64,000 nt of DNA from contig CAZDET010000009.1 in NCBI GenBank assembly GCA_964504335.1, positions 1 to 64,000 on the forward strand. Reading direction: 5' to 3'. This document shows, piece after piece, positions 1 through 8,229 of this stretch. The notes below the pieces were generated by a model. It had not been told where the DNA came from and ran no database searches. It saw only the letters and a program-made list of their open reading frames with translations. Numbering within the stretch: the first letter of the stretch is position 1; the number at the start of each line of letters is the position of its first letter. This DNA is from CAZDET01 sp964504335 (GTDB taxonomy: Bacteria; Bacteroidota; Bacteroidia; Chitinophagales; Saprospiraceae). The position numbers were made by a program, and so were the translations under genes.

Positions 1-347
1 GCTATGTCCCGCCGGGTGGACTTACTGCCTCCGGCATTTGATGCGTGCGCCTTAATTTTTAATAAGGGTGGTCGTTTTGAATGATTCGGTACCTACAGCA
101 CTACTTCGACTTTAGTATTTCATCGATCCCTCAACGGCCATAGAAGCCGATGCCGCTCCATTTTTCTAGCTGCTAGTCCATGGCCTGATTGAAGTGGTGG
201 AAGCCTTTGATCAACCCGGCACCGGATTCGACCGGACTGCCTTTGTTCGGGATATGTGGAAGCTGCGCTCACCTTCATTGAGCGGCTGCCGCAATTGGGC
301 GATTCACGTATTTCTGGTTAATTTGATACCCGAGCAAAAAAACGTCT
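1..347. other. gene-poor stretch with a possible decayed coding remnant
   Basis: No convincing gene is visible. From about 170 the plus strand reads LLVHGLIEVVEAFDQPGTGF and on to an RDMWKL stretch near 260, which looks protein-like. A plausible continuation (AALTFIERLPQLGDSRISG then stop at about 320) lies in a different frame. This could be the 3' end of a decayed, frameshifted gene, or chance. I do not recognise the family. Confidence 0.25.
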
Positions 348-2159
348 GTGAAGCTTCATCCCCTCTTTTTCGGCTTGTTTTGTACGGGGCTGCTCCTTTG
401 CTACGGCAGCTGGGGGCAAACGCCGGTAAAAAACTACCGGACGTACTGCAACCCCATCGACATCGATTATTCCTACATGTCGCACTATCGGGCACTCCGC
501 GACGTGTCGTACCGCTCGGGGGCCGACCCGGCCATCGTCAATTTTCGGGGGAAGTACTACCTGTTTGTCACCCGTTCGCACGGCTACTGGACCTCCGACG
601 ACCTGAGCAGCTGGCGGTTCATCCGCCCCGGGAGCTGGTATTTTTCCGGGAGCAACGCCCCCGCCGCGGCCGTATATCAGGATAAACTCATTGCCTACGG
701 CGACCCCTCGGGCCGCGGGCCGGTCATCGAAACCGACAATCCGGAACTGGGCGATTGGCAGACGAATTTTGCCGTGCTCAACGTACCGAACGGGCTGCAG
801 GACCCAAACCTATTTGTAGATGACGACGGCCGGGTCTATCTCTACGAGGAATCCTCCAACAAGTGGCCCATTCGCGGCGTGGAGCTCGACCCTGACAATT
901 ACTTCGTGCCCATCGGCGAGCAAATCGATCTCTTCGGCCTGCACCCGGATGAGCACGGCTGGGAGCGCTTCGGCCAGGATCACCGCTCGGATTTGAAGCC
1001 CTACATCGAAGGGCCCTGGATGGTCAAGCACAACGGCACCTACTATCTCGAGTACGGTGCCCCCGGCACCCAGTGGAATATCTACGCCGACGGGGTGTAC
1101 ACCTCCGATAGCCCCCTGGGGCCGTTCACGTACGCGCCCTACAACCCCATTTCCTACAAACCGGGCGGATTTCTGAAGGGCTCCGGGCACGGCAGCACGG
1201 TACAGGACAACGACGGCAACTACTGGCACTTCGCCACTATGGCCATTTCGGTCAATTACAAATTCGAACGGCGCATCGGCATGTATCCAGCCGGATTTGA
1301 GCCCGACGGACAAATGTACGTCAACACCGCCTACGGCGATTATCCGCATTATCTCCCCAAGGCAAGCGTACCGGATCACAAAAACCGCTTCACCGGTTGG
1401 ATGCTGCTGTCGTACCGTAAACCCGTTTCCACCAACTCGGCGGAGGTGGAGATCCCGATCAATGTATCGGACGAAAGTGCAAGCGGCTATCAGCTGGAGC
1501 AAATCACCGATTTTTCGATCGAGCGGGTCAACGATGAGGAAGTGCGTTCGTACTGGGTTTCCGAGAGCAACGCCGATTCGATTTTCGTGGAAATTGATTT
1601 AGAGGAGGAGATGAACGTGCGGGCGCTTCAACTCAATTTTCAGGATTTCAACAGTACCATCTTCGGCCGGCCGGATACCCTGCGACAACAATTTCGCATC
1701 CAGGCTTCGCTGGATGGCGACCGGTGGATGACCATTGCCGATTTCTCTGAGAACGAACGGGATATGCCCCACGCCTATATCGAATTGGAAGAAGCCGCCC
1801 GGGCACGCTTCATTCGCTATCAGCACGGATACTGCACGAACGAATACCTGGCCCTCTCCGAGTTCCGCGTGTTCGGCACGGGTTTCGGCCCACAGCCGGA
1901 GACGCCCCAAAACTTCACCGCTAGCCGCCCGGCCGATCGGCGCAATGCGACCCTCCACTGGGATCCGGTGCCTGGCGCCACTGGCTACGTGCTGTATTGG
2001 GGCATAGCTCCCGACAAACTCAACCTGTCGGTACTGATGTACGGCCAGTCAGAATATGAGCTGCGTGCGCTCAATGCGGATCAATCCTACTATTTTCGGG
2101 TGGAGGCGTTTAGCGAGAATGGTATCTCGCCGCGTAGTGCGATCTTGTTTGAAGAATAG
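348..2159 (+). CDS. secreted glycoside hydrolase family 43-like protein with discoidin and fibronectin III domains
   Basis: The GTG start gives a 603-residue protein with a clear signal peptide (hydrophobic core FFGLFCTGLLLCYGS, cleavage near residue 23). Residues about 45-340 resemble the GH43 five-bladed beta-propeller: the segment SGADPAIVNFRGKYYLF carries the N-terminal Asp typical of the family, and an EGPWMVKHNGTYYLEY stretch fits the blade with the acid Glu. A discoidin (F5/8 type C) module follows at about 400-510 and a fibronectin type III module at about 515-600. GH43 enzymes act on arabinose- or xylose-containing polysaccharides; the exact substrate cannot be read from sequence. 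It has no SusCD partner nearby and stands alone. No T9SS domain is seen, so it is probably periplasmic or released. Confidence 0.85.
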   Translation: MKLHPLFFGLFCTGLLLCYGSWGQTPVKNYRTYCNPIDIDYSYMSHYRALRDVSYRSGADPAIVNFRGKYYLFVTRSHGYWTSDDLSSWRFIRPGSWYFSGSNAPAAAVYQDKLIAYGDPSGRGPVIETDNPELGDWQTNFAVLNVPNGLQDPNLFVDDDGRVYLYEESSNKWPIRGVELDPDNYFVPIGEQIDLFGLHPDEHGWERFGQDHRSDLKPYIEGPWMVKHNGTYYLEYGAPGTQWNIYADGVYTSDSPLGPFTYAPYNPISYKPGGFLKGSGHGSTVQDNDGNYWHFATMAISVNYKFERRIGMYPAGFEPDGQMYVNTAYGDYPHYLPKASVPDHKNRFTGWMLLSYRKPVSTNSAEVEIPINVSDESASGYQLEQITDFSIERVNDEEVRSYWVSESNADSIFVEIDLEEEMNVRALQLNFQDFNSTIFGRPDTLRQQFRIQASLDGDRWMTIADFSENERDMPHAYIELEEAARARFIRYQHGYCTNEYLALSEFRVFGTGFGPQPETPQNFTASRPADRRNATLHWDPVPGATGYVLYWGIAPDKLNLSVLMYGQSEYELRALNADQSYYFRVEAFSENGISPRSAILFEE

Positions 2160-2215
2160 TGCGAGGGTTGCCTTTTCGGGCAGCCGGCCGGACGAAAAGA
2201 TTAAAAGGTGAATCC

Positions 2216-3400
2216 TCACAATAACTCCTTTGGCGGGATGCATAATAACTCTTGCCACGCAAGCCCCTCCGGCCCGACCAGCAGGATCTTATCGGGATGG
2301 TATTGAGCGCGAAAAGCCGTCATGCCGGAAGTGCGGCGGGAAGCGTTGGTTTTTACCTCCAAGCCGACGACGGTGCGGCCATCAGTTAATACAAAGTCGA
2401 CTTCGTCGTTGCCGTGCCGCCAGTAGGATAGTTTGAGGCGGTCGGCCAGGCTGCCGTTCAGTAGATGGGCGCCTACGGCCGATTCTACCCAGCGCCCCCA
2501 TTTATCGGGTTGCCGGGGTAGGATGGCGAAGGGCTCCGGTTGCTGTGCAGAAATCAGGGCCGTGTTGTGTACCTGAAACTTTGGACTCGATGCGCGTTGC
2601 CGCAGTTTGTTGGGGGAGAATTTTTCCAATCCGGCCAGCAGCCCGGCCGTGTCCAGCAAGTGCAGGTAATGGGACAGTGTGGTGGTATTACCGGCATCCT
2701 GAAATTGCCCCAGCATTTTGTTGTAAGACAGTATCTGACCAGAGTAAGCACAACCCAGCTCGAAGAGCCGGCGCATCAGCGTCGGCTTATTCACCCGGGT
2801 CAGCATCAGAATATCGCGCGAGATACTGCTTTCAATGAGAGAGTCGCGCACGTAGCTTTTCCACCGTGCTTCGTCGGTTATGAAGGCGGCTGCACCGGGA
2901 TACCCGCCGAAGAAAACAAACTCTTCCGGCCCAAATCCGAACGCTTCCTGCATCTCCGTATAGGACCAGTGCCCCAGATAGGTGGCTTCGTACCGACCGG
3001 CCAGGGATTCGCTCAGTTCTTGCTGAATCAACAACCTCGAAGAGCCCAGCAGAATCACTTTTATTCTCTCACCTGTTCGGGTATCCTGATCCCATTCTTT
3101 TTTGACCTGCTCGCTCCAATTATCGATTTTTTGGATCTCATCCAGAACTAGCAGAAATTCCACGGTTTTAGTTTGAGCTAACCGCAGTCGGGCTTGTTCC
3201 CACTGCTGGGCAATCCAGGTCTGGTCGCCGGCAGGAACAGCATCGGCAGCCGCAAAGTGATAAGGCAAATGGGTCTGGTCCGTGAATTGCCGGACCAAAG
3301 TGGTTTTTCCAACTTGCCGGGGGCCGTAAATGACCTGAATAAATCGGCGTGGTTCCTTTTCCAAGCGCTGTTGGAGAAGTTGTAGTTGTTTTCGTTCCAT
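2216..3400 (-). CDS. AAA family ATPase with DUF4143 domain
   Basis: A 394-residue protein of the COG1373 type. The Walker A motif GPRQVGKTT is at about residues 26-34, a Walker B-like LLVLDEIQK follows near 105, and the C-terminal half contains the DUF4143 region ending in a nuclease-like VGLEVKTNAS stretch. These stand-alone ATPases are common in Bacteroidota and archaea; their function is unknown and they are often spread horizontally. There is no signal peptide, so the protein should be cytoplasmic. Two AT-rich palindromes lie just upstream of the start, which suggests autoregulation. The neighbours are unrelated and it is probably transcribed alone. Confidence 0.9.
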   Translation of the reverse strand: MERKQLQLLQQRLEKEPRRFIQVIYGPRQVGKTTLVRQFTDQTHLPYHFAAADAVPAGDQTWIAQQWEQARLRLAQTKTVEFLLVLDEIQKIDNWSEQVKKEWDQDTRTGERIKVILLGSSRLLIQQELSESLAGRYEATYLGHWSYTEMQEAFGFGPEEFVFFGGYPGAAAFITDEARWKSYVRDSLIESSISRDILMLTRVNKPTLMRRLFELGCAYSGQILSYNKMLGQFQDAGNTTTLSHYLHLLDTAGLLAGLEKFSPNKLRQRASSPKFQVHNTALISAQQPEPFAILPRQPDKWGRWVESAVGAHLLNGSLADRLKLSYWRHGNDEVDFVLTDGRTVVGLEVKTNASRRTSGMTAFRAQYHPDKILLVGPEGLAWQELLCIPPKELL

Positions 3401-3408
3401 TCCTATAT

Positions 3409-3453
3409 TTACTCAATTCATTGAGTAAAATTACTCAATAGGTTGAGTAATTT
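3409..3453. promoter_or_regulatory. paired palindromes upstream of the AAA/DUF4143 ATPase gene
   Basis: Two inverted repeats sit 8-53 bases upstream of the ATPase start. The first (3409-3428) has arms TTACTCAAT/ATTGAGTAA with a 2-base spacer. The second (3428-3453) has arms AAATTACTCAA/TTGAGTAATTT with a 4-base spacer. Both share the half-site TTACTCAA, so four half-sites are present in alternating orientation. This arrangement fits a protein-binding operator. Binding by the ATPase itself is inference. Confidence 0.6.
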
Positions 3454-3456
3454 TAC

Positions 3457-4000
3457 TTCTATGCACGGCTGTACGGTATTCACGCCGCCTCGATCGCTTG
3501 CGATCTGAATGTCGCGGAAACCCCAAAAAGGCGCAGCAACCGGCCGATAGATAACCTCTTATCCAACCACCGACCACTCCAATTCCCCCATCCCGAAGAC
3601 TCCTCGTTTTCTTAGAACAGCTTCCTAAGGATTCTTTAACATAAAATTTGGTTACTCGCCGTAGGGGGTAGGGCTGCTCCTTTCATCTTATTGGTGAAAG
3701 TCGCTTGGAATGCCAAACGGTGGATGGCAGGAATAGTAAATGGTTGATAGATTTTTCATTTGTATAAAAAATTGATCAACAGGACTTTTACTAGGGTTAA
3801 ATTTTCTGTCAAGGAAAAGGTGAGAAATGGGCGGTCGCGTATCCGGCATTCGTCGACAAAAGCCTCCATTCGTCGCTTTTTCTACTTCATTCAGGAGAAT
3901 ATTTTGCGGCGGGGCGTGACTTCCGGCACCTTTGTTGCAACCAACGCGGAAATAGTTCCGTCACTAACTAACAACAGAGAGTCCGAATCTTACACAAATC
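3457..4000. other. long AT-richer intergenic region
   Basis: About 540 bases without a supported gene. An 84-codon open frame at 3760-4014 has no recognisable protein character and runs into the start of the next gene. The only clear structure is the direct repeat set at 3847-3895 described separately, which belongs to the promoter region of the downstream secreted protein. A CACCTTTG sequence near 3926-3933 could be its -7 box. Confidence 0.5.
3847..3895 (+). promoter_or_regulatory. phased direct repeats (LytTR-type candidate site)
   Basis: CATTCGTCG occurs at 3847-3855 and again at 3867-3875, with a degenerate third copy starting CATTC at 3888. The copies start about 20-21 bases apart, i.e. 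on the same face of the helix. Paired 9-10 base direct repeats with 10-13 base spacers are the known form of LytTR-family binding sites. The repeats lie upstream of a possible -7 box at about 3926. A LytTR regulator is encoded at 43669-44430, but a link is inference. Confidence 0.4.
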
Positions 4001-5023
4001 ATGAGAACCCGTAATCACCTGACTGTATTCTTCTTTTCCTTGTGCCTGGCGGTGCCCGCACTGGCCACCTCGGATACTGTGAAAGACACCAACAACCCAA
4101 ATGGCACCACTACCGTATTCGATCGCCTGTACGGGGATCGGATTTTGAAAATCACCATCGAATTGGATCGCGACCAGCTCATGGCCGATCGCAATACCGA
4201 AAACACCCAAAAGGCCCGGCTGACCGACGGCCAACACGACTACGATGTGAAGTTGAAAGTGCGCGGACGCTACCGCCGCCGCGTATGCGACTTCCCGCCA
4301 CTGAAGCTCAAATTCGACAAGAAGGGACTGCGCGCCGGTGGGTTGAGCATGCACAACGACCTCAAATTGGTCACCCATTGTCTAAATTCGTCGGAAGGCA
4401 AAGAAAATGTGTTGCGCGAGCAACTTTCCTACGAGATCTACAGTCTCCTAAGTGGACATCATCTTCGCACCCAATTGGTAGAGGTCACCTATGTCGATAG
4501 CAAGAGTGGTTCTACCGATACTCAGTTGGGCATTCTGATCGAAGATATCGATGAGATGGCCGAGCGCATCGGCGGTGAAGAATGTGATGACTGCTTCATA
4601 CAGGATAAAGGCACCTTCGTCGACTCTACACCGGAAATGATTGCCCTGTTCCAATACATGATTGGAAACTGCGACTGGAGTATGCGTATGGCACGCAATA
4701 TCAAAGTGATCCAGTTAGAGGATGGTCAATACACGGCAGTACCCTACGATTTTGACTTCTCCGGCCTGGTTGATGCGAGCTACGCGATACCGAATCCGGA
4801 TGTGAAACAAAAGTACATTGGCGATCGTGTATGGCAGTGGGAATTCGATCAGTCCGCCGACCTGGAAGCCGCGAAAGCGCGGTTCCTGGAAAAGGAAGCG
4901 GCGATTATGGAAAAAATCGAAACGTTCGAACTGCTCAGCACACGTTGCCGCAAGAAAATGACTCGCTTCGTCAGCGATTTCTACGATATCCTGGAACGCG
5001 ACGACTTCCAGAAAAGACTTTAA
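4001..5023 (+). CDS. secreted CotH-kinase-like protein
   Basis: A 340-residue protein with an N-terminal signal peptide (FFFSLCLAVPALA, cleavage near residue 22). The body resembles the CotH/atypical protein kinase fold: an early KVRGRYRRRVCDFPPLKLKF stretch, then a Glu-rich helix, a NCDWSMRMARNIK segment and a late PYDFDFSG that would match the metal-binding aspartates of CotH-like kinases. CotH proteins phosphorylate spore-coat or other secreted proteins, but bacterial relatives outside Firmicutes are uncharacterised. The assignment is by motif pattern only. A rho-independent terminator follows immediately, so it is a single-gene unit. Confidence 0.6.
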   Translation: MRTRNHLTVFFFSLCLAVPALATSDTVKDTNNPNGTTTVFDRLYGDRILKITIELDRDQLMADRNTENTQKARLTDGQHDYDVKLKVRGRYRRRVCDFPPLKLKFDKKGLRAGGLSMHNDLKLVTHCLNSSEGKENVLREQLSYEIYSLLSGHHLRTQLVEVTYVDSKSGSTDTQLGILIEDIDEMAERIGGEECDDCFIQDKGTFVDSTPEMIALFQYMIGNCDWSMRMARNIKVIQLEDGQYTAVPYDFDFSGLVDASYAIPNPDVKQKYIGDRVWQWEFDQSADLEAAKARFLEKEAAIMEKIETFELLSTRCRKKMTRFVSDFYDILERDDFQKRL

Positions 5024-5043
5024 TTACTAGTGAGAGTTTTTGT

Positions 5044-5071
5044 GCCTCGCCTTTTGGCGGGGCTTTTTTTT
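5044..5071 (+). terminator. rho-independent terminator after the CotH-like gene
   Basis: GCCTCGCC and GGCGGGGC pair around a TTTT loop (one G-U pair) and are followed by a run of eight T. It lies about 20 bases after the stop of the upstream plus-strand gene. Confidence 0.85.
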
Positions 5072-5080
5072 GTGTACTCC

Positions 5081-6211
5081 TTAAGATATAAATTGCAATC
5101 CATATCCCAAAACCGCTCCCCCCACCACGATCCAGATACTGGATACCTTCCGGGGCCCGAAGACGGCTCCAAAAGCCGCGGCCGCCACTACGATAGCCCG
5201 CCAGTCGAAGATTAGTACGGCATATCCCATTTCCAATAATACCGCCGCTATTACTGCCACCGCAGCCGCGTTGACCGCATCGAGGAAATAGCCGAGAAAG
5301 CGGCTTTCCCGCATGCGCGGGATGAGTGGATTGAGTAACAAAACAAACAGAAAAGAAGGAAGAAAAATGCCAATCGTCGCGGCAATGGCTCCACTCACGC
5401 CTCCCAATTGGTAGCCGATAAAGGTGGAGGTAGACAAAACCGGCCCGGGCGTAAACTGCCCCACGGCGATGGCATCGAGCAACTCTGCGCGGCTGAGCCA
5501 GCCCCTGGCCACGATTTCGGCATCCAGATAGGCGAAAAGCACGTAGCCGCTCCCGTACAGAATGGCGCCCACTTTTAGGAAGGTCCAGAATATCTTGGCC
5601 GCTCCAATTCCTTTTCCCGCCGACCACCAACTGGCTTGCAACAACAGAATTGGCCAGGCCGATCGAGTAGTTCCGGTAGTTTCCGGCCGGTGGCGGAAGT
5701 AGAAATACAGTGCCCCCACCAGGCCGCCGACCAGCAAAACGAGTACCTCACTGAGCTGGAAAAGGGCCGCTACCATGACCAGCACGGCAAGAACGACGAG
5801 CTCCGTGTTCTTCAGGGCCTTCTTTCCCAATCGATACAGGGCCGAAGCAATGATGGCGAGCACCGCCGGCTTGATGCCAAATAGAAAGGGTTCGACCGCC
5901 GGCAGTGTACCGTAGTTGACGTACAGAAAGGCAAGTATCCCCGTCAGCAGGACCGCCGGAAAAATGAAGCAGATACCCGCTACAAACAGCCCGGGCCATC
6001 CGCCGCGTTCGTAGCCGCAGTGCATTACCATCTCCGTACTGTTGGGGCCGGGGATCAGGTTGGTGGCTCCCACCAGATCGAGGAAATGCTGGCGATCCAT
6101 CCACTTTCGCCGAACGACGACTTCGTCTTCCAGCATGGCAATGTGCGCGGCCGGCCCGCCGAAGGCAATCCAGCCCAGCTTGAAGAAGAGAGCAGCTATT
6201 TCTTTTATCAT
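5081..6211 (-). CDS. chrA: chromate transporter ChrA (long-chain CHR family)
   Basis: A 376-residue, strongly hydrophobic membrane protein with two homologous CHR halves, as usual for long-chain ChrA. The first half carries FGGPAAHIAMLE and GATNLIPGPNSTEMVMHCGY; the second carries the matching VGQFTPGPVLSTSTFIGYQL. ChrA exports chromate across the inner membrane, driven by the proton motive force; some family members may carry other oxyanions. It converges with the plus-strand CotH-like gene across a terminator. No chrB regulator or other metal-resistance gene is near, so a resistance role is not supported by context. Confidence 0.93.
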   Translation of the reverse strand: MIKEIAALFFKLGWIAFGGPAAHIAMLEDEVVVRRKWMDRQHFLDLVGATNLIPGPNSTEMVMHCGYERGGWPGLFVAGICFIFPAVLLTGILAFLYVNYGTLPAVEPFLFGIKPAVLAIIASALYRLGKKALKNTELVVLAVLVMVAALFQLSEVLVLLVGGLVGALYFYFRHRPETTGTTRSAWPILLLQASWWSAGKGIGAAKIFWTFLKVGAILYGSGYVLFAYLDAEIVARGWLSRAELLDAIAVGQFTPGPVLSTSTFIGYQLGGVSGAIAATIGIFLPSFLFVLLLNPLIPRMRESRFLGYFLDAVNAAAVAVIAAVLLEMGYAVLIFDWRAIVVAAAAFGAVFGPRKVSSIWIVVGGAVLGYGLQFIS

Positions 6212-6321
6212 AATCGTGAATGGCTAATTATTTCGGAGGTAGGATCACACTGGATAATAATCGATCTCAGCAGTATTCGTTCGCTGGTTCAGAAATAAAA
6301 TCCACGGTGTTCTATTCACCA

Positions 6322-8115
6322 TTAAAAATCGTAGAGCACCGGAATTAACAACGAGCAGAGCAGCCAAAACATCAATGTCAGCCATACCCCTACGCGCAGG
6401 AAATCGGTGAATCGATACTGACCCGCCGAATAGACCATGGCGTTGGTTTGGTAACCGACGGGCGTCATGAAGCTCGCCGAAGCGGCGATGGTGATCGTGA
6501 CGAGCAGGGGCATGGGCGCCACACCGAGTTGATCGGCCATCGCAATGGCGATGGGTGCCAGGAGGGCCGCCGTGGCGTTGTTAGACATGATCTCTGTGAG
6601 GATGGAAGTGGTGAGAAAGAGCCCCGCTACAATGAAGTGCGGGCCGAGCGTACCCAGGCGATCGACGAGCAGGCCCGCAATGTCGGCATCCAACCCGCTG
6701 TTGCGCATGGCCGTGCCGAGCGTCAGGGCACCCGCGAGCAGGAAGACGATCTTCCAGTTGATGGCTTCGTATACTTCCTTCATGTTCAGCTCGCGCAAAA
6801 GTACCAGGGTTACGACTCCCAGCAGGGTGGCCACCATGATCGGAAGCACATTGGCGGTAGCCAGAAATACCACCCCCGCTACCACCAGCATCACCGTTGC
6901 GAAGCTGCGGCGATTGAAGTCGAGTAAGGGGGCTTCCGACAGGAGGATAAAGGGCGCGTCTTGCTCGGTCTCGATGCGTTTGAGTTCGCCGACGTAGTGG
7001 CTTTTGATTTCGGCCAGGATCACATCACCCGCCTTCATGCGCACCTGGTACAATTGTTCGTGCAGCACTTCTTCGCGGTGGCGAATGGCCAGGGGCGCTG
7101 CGCGGTATTTGCGCCGGAAGTCCAGTTCGCGGAGGGTTTTTCCTTCGAACTCGGAATTGGCGGATACGACCAGTTCTACCAGCGTAGTATTGCGCCCACC
7201 GAGGCCGGCGCCCCCGATCTGGACGGCAGTGCGATCAGCCACTTTTACCCAATCCTTGAGGGCGCGCATTTTGTCAACGTCACAACGAACTTTCAGCACG
7301 TCGCTGTTTTGGAGCACGAAGTCGCCCGGCGGTACGAAAAATCGGCTCCCGTTGCGGCGCACCTCAATGATCTCCATGTCCATCTCCTTGACCAGGATCG
7401 AGTCCATAATGCGCTTTCCCACTAGTTCCTTGCGGTCGAGCAGCTCGATTTCGGTGAGGTAATCGCGCAAACCGAACTTATCGGCCAAATCCTGATCGCC
7501 CTCCCGGTCGGGGAGCAGATGGCGACCAACGACCGCCAGATATAGCACCCCGACCACCAGCAACACCAGGCCGATCGGGGCGAGGGAGAACATCGAAAAG
7601 GCTTTGATATCGGCATCTTCGGCAATGCCGCTCACCAGAATATTGGTGGAAGTACCAATCAGGGTGCACATCCCCCCGAAAATGGAGGCGTACGAAAGAG
7701 GAATCAATAGCTGGCTGGGCCGCCGCCCCGATGCATGAGCAATTTGGATGACGACCGGAATGAAGACTGCTACTACGGGGGTGTTATTCACAAAGGCCGA
7801 AATGACGGCTACCAGCAGCGCCATAAACATCAGCCCAGCCGTCGGACGCTCGCGAAACGGGCCGGATAAGTGCGTAGCCAGCACTTGTAAAGCACCCGTT
7901 TTCAGCAGAGCCGCCGAAATGACAAACATGAAGGCCACCGTGAGCGTGGCGCTGTTGCTGAACCCCGACACGCCTTCCTGCGGACTGATGACGCCGCTCA
8001 GCACCAATGACAGTATGATCAGCAGCCCCACCAAATCGACGGTCAGCCATTCCGTGACAAACAGGATGATGGCACCAAAAATAACCAGGAGCGTTATGAT
8101 AGCAGATATGGCCAT
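6322..8115 (-). CDS. SLC13/DASS family transporter with two TrkA-C (RCK_C) domains
   Basis: About 597 residues from the ATG at 8115. An in-frame ATG at 8184 would add 23 polar residues and overlap the lysS promoter, so I prefer the internal start, which opens directly with a membrane segment (ISAIITLLVIFGAIILFVT). Membrane blocks at both ends flank a soluble central part (about 185-385) holding two TrkA-C-like domains, e.g. DRKELVGKRIMDSILVKEMD and SEFEGKTLRELDFRRKYRA. A conserved SNNATAALLAPIA loop is typical of the family. Such proteins import sulfate, dicarboxylates or related anions with Na+; the substrate is unknown here. It is divergent from lysS. Confidence 0.88.
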   Translation of the reverse strand: MAISAIITLLVIFGAIILFVTEWLTVDLVGLLIILSLVLSGVISPQEGVSGFSNSATLTVAFMFVISAALLKTGALQVLATHLSGPFRERPTAGLMFMALLVAVISAFVNNTPVVAVFIPVVIQIAHASGRRPSQLLIPLSYASIFGGMCTLIGTSTNILVSGIAEDADIKAFSMFSLAPIGLVLLVVGVLYLAVVGRHLLPDREGDQDLADKFGLRDYLTEIELLDRKELVGKRIMDSILVKEMDMEIIEVRRNGSRFFVPPGDFVLQNSDVLKVRCDVDKMRALKDWVKVADRTAVQIGGAGLGGRNTTLVELVVSANSEFEGKTLRELDFRRKYRAAPLAIRHREEVLHEQLYQVRMKAGDVILAEIKSHYVGELKRIETEQDAPFILLSEAPLLDFNRRSFATVMLVVAGVVFLATANVLPIMVATLLGVVTLVLLRELNMKEVYEAINWKIVFLLAGALTLGTAMRNSGLDADIAGLLVDRLGTLGPHFIVAGLFLTTSILTEIMSNNATAALLAPIAIAMADQLGVAPMPLLVTITIAASASFMTPVGYQTNAMVYSAGQYRFTDFLRVGVWLTLMFWLLCSLLIPVLYDF

Positions 8116-8159
8116 ATTTACCGTAGCCGTGGTTTGAAACGAGGGCGAAGGTAAACAGC

Positions 8160-8192
8160 TTTCGAGACAATGCTCGTAATTCAATACCTTTG
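8160..8192 (+). promoter_or_regulatory. Bacteroidota-type promoter of lysS
   Basis: TACCTTTG at 8185-8192 matches the TAnnTTTG -7 box of Bacteroidota primary sigma factor promoters, and TTTCG at 8160-8164 sits 20 bases upstream in the -33 position. The lysS ATG follows about 38 bases downstream. Confidence 0.5.
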
Positions 8193-8229
8193 CCTGCCGA
8201 TTTCATCGCAACCACAATCAGCCAGCTTT

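Noticed and set aside
3760..4014. 84-codon plus-strand open frame before the CotH-like gene
   Set aside because: No protein-like composition, overlaps the next gene's start and the promoter repeats.
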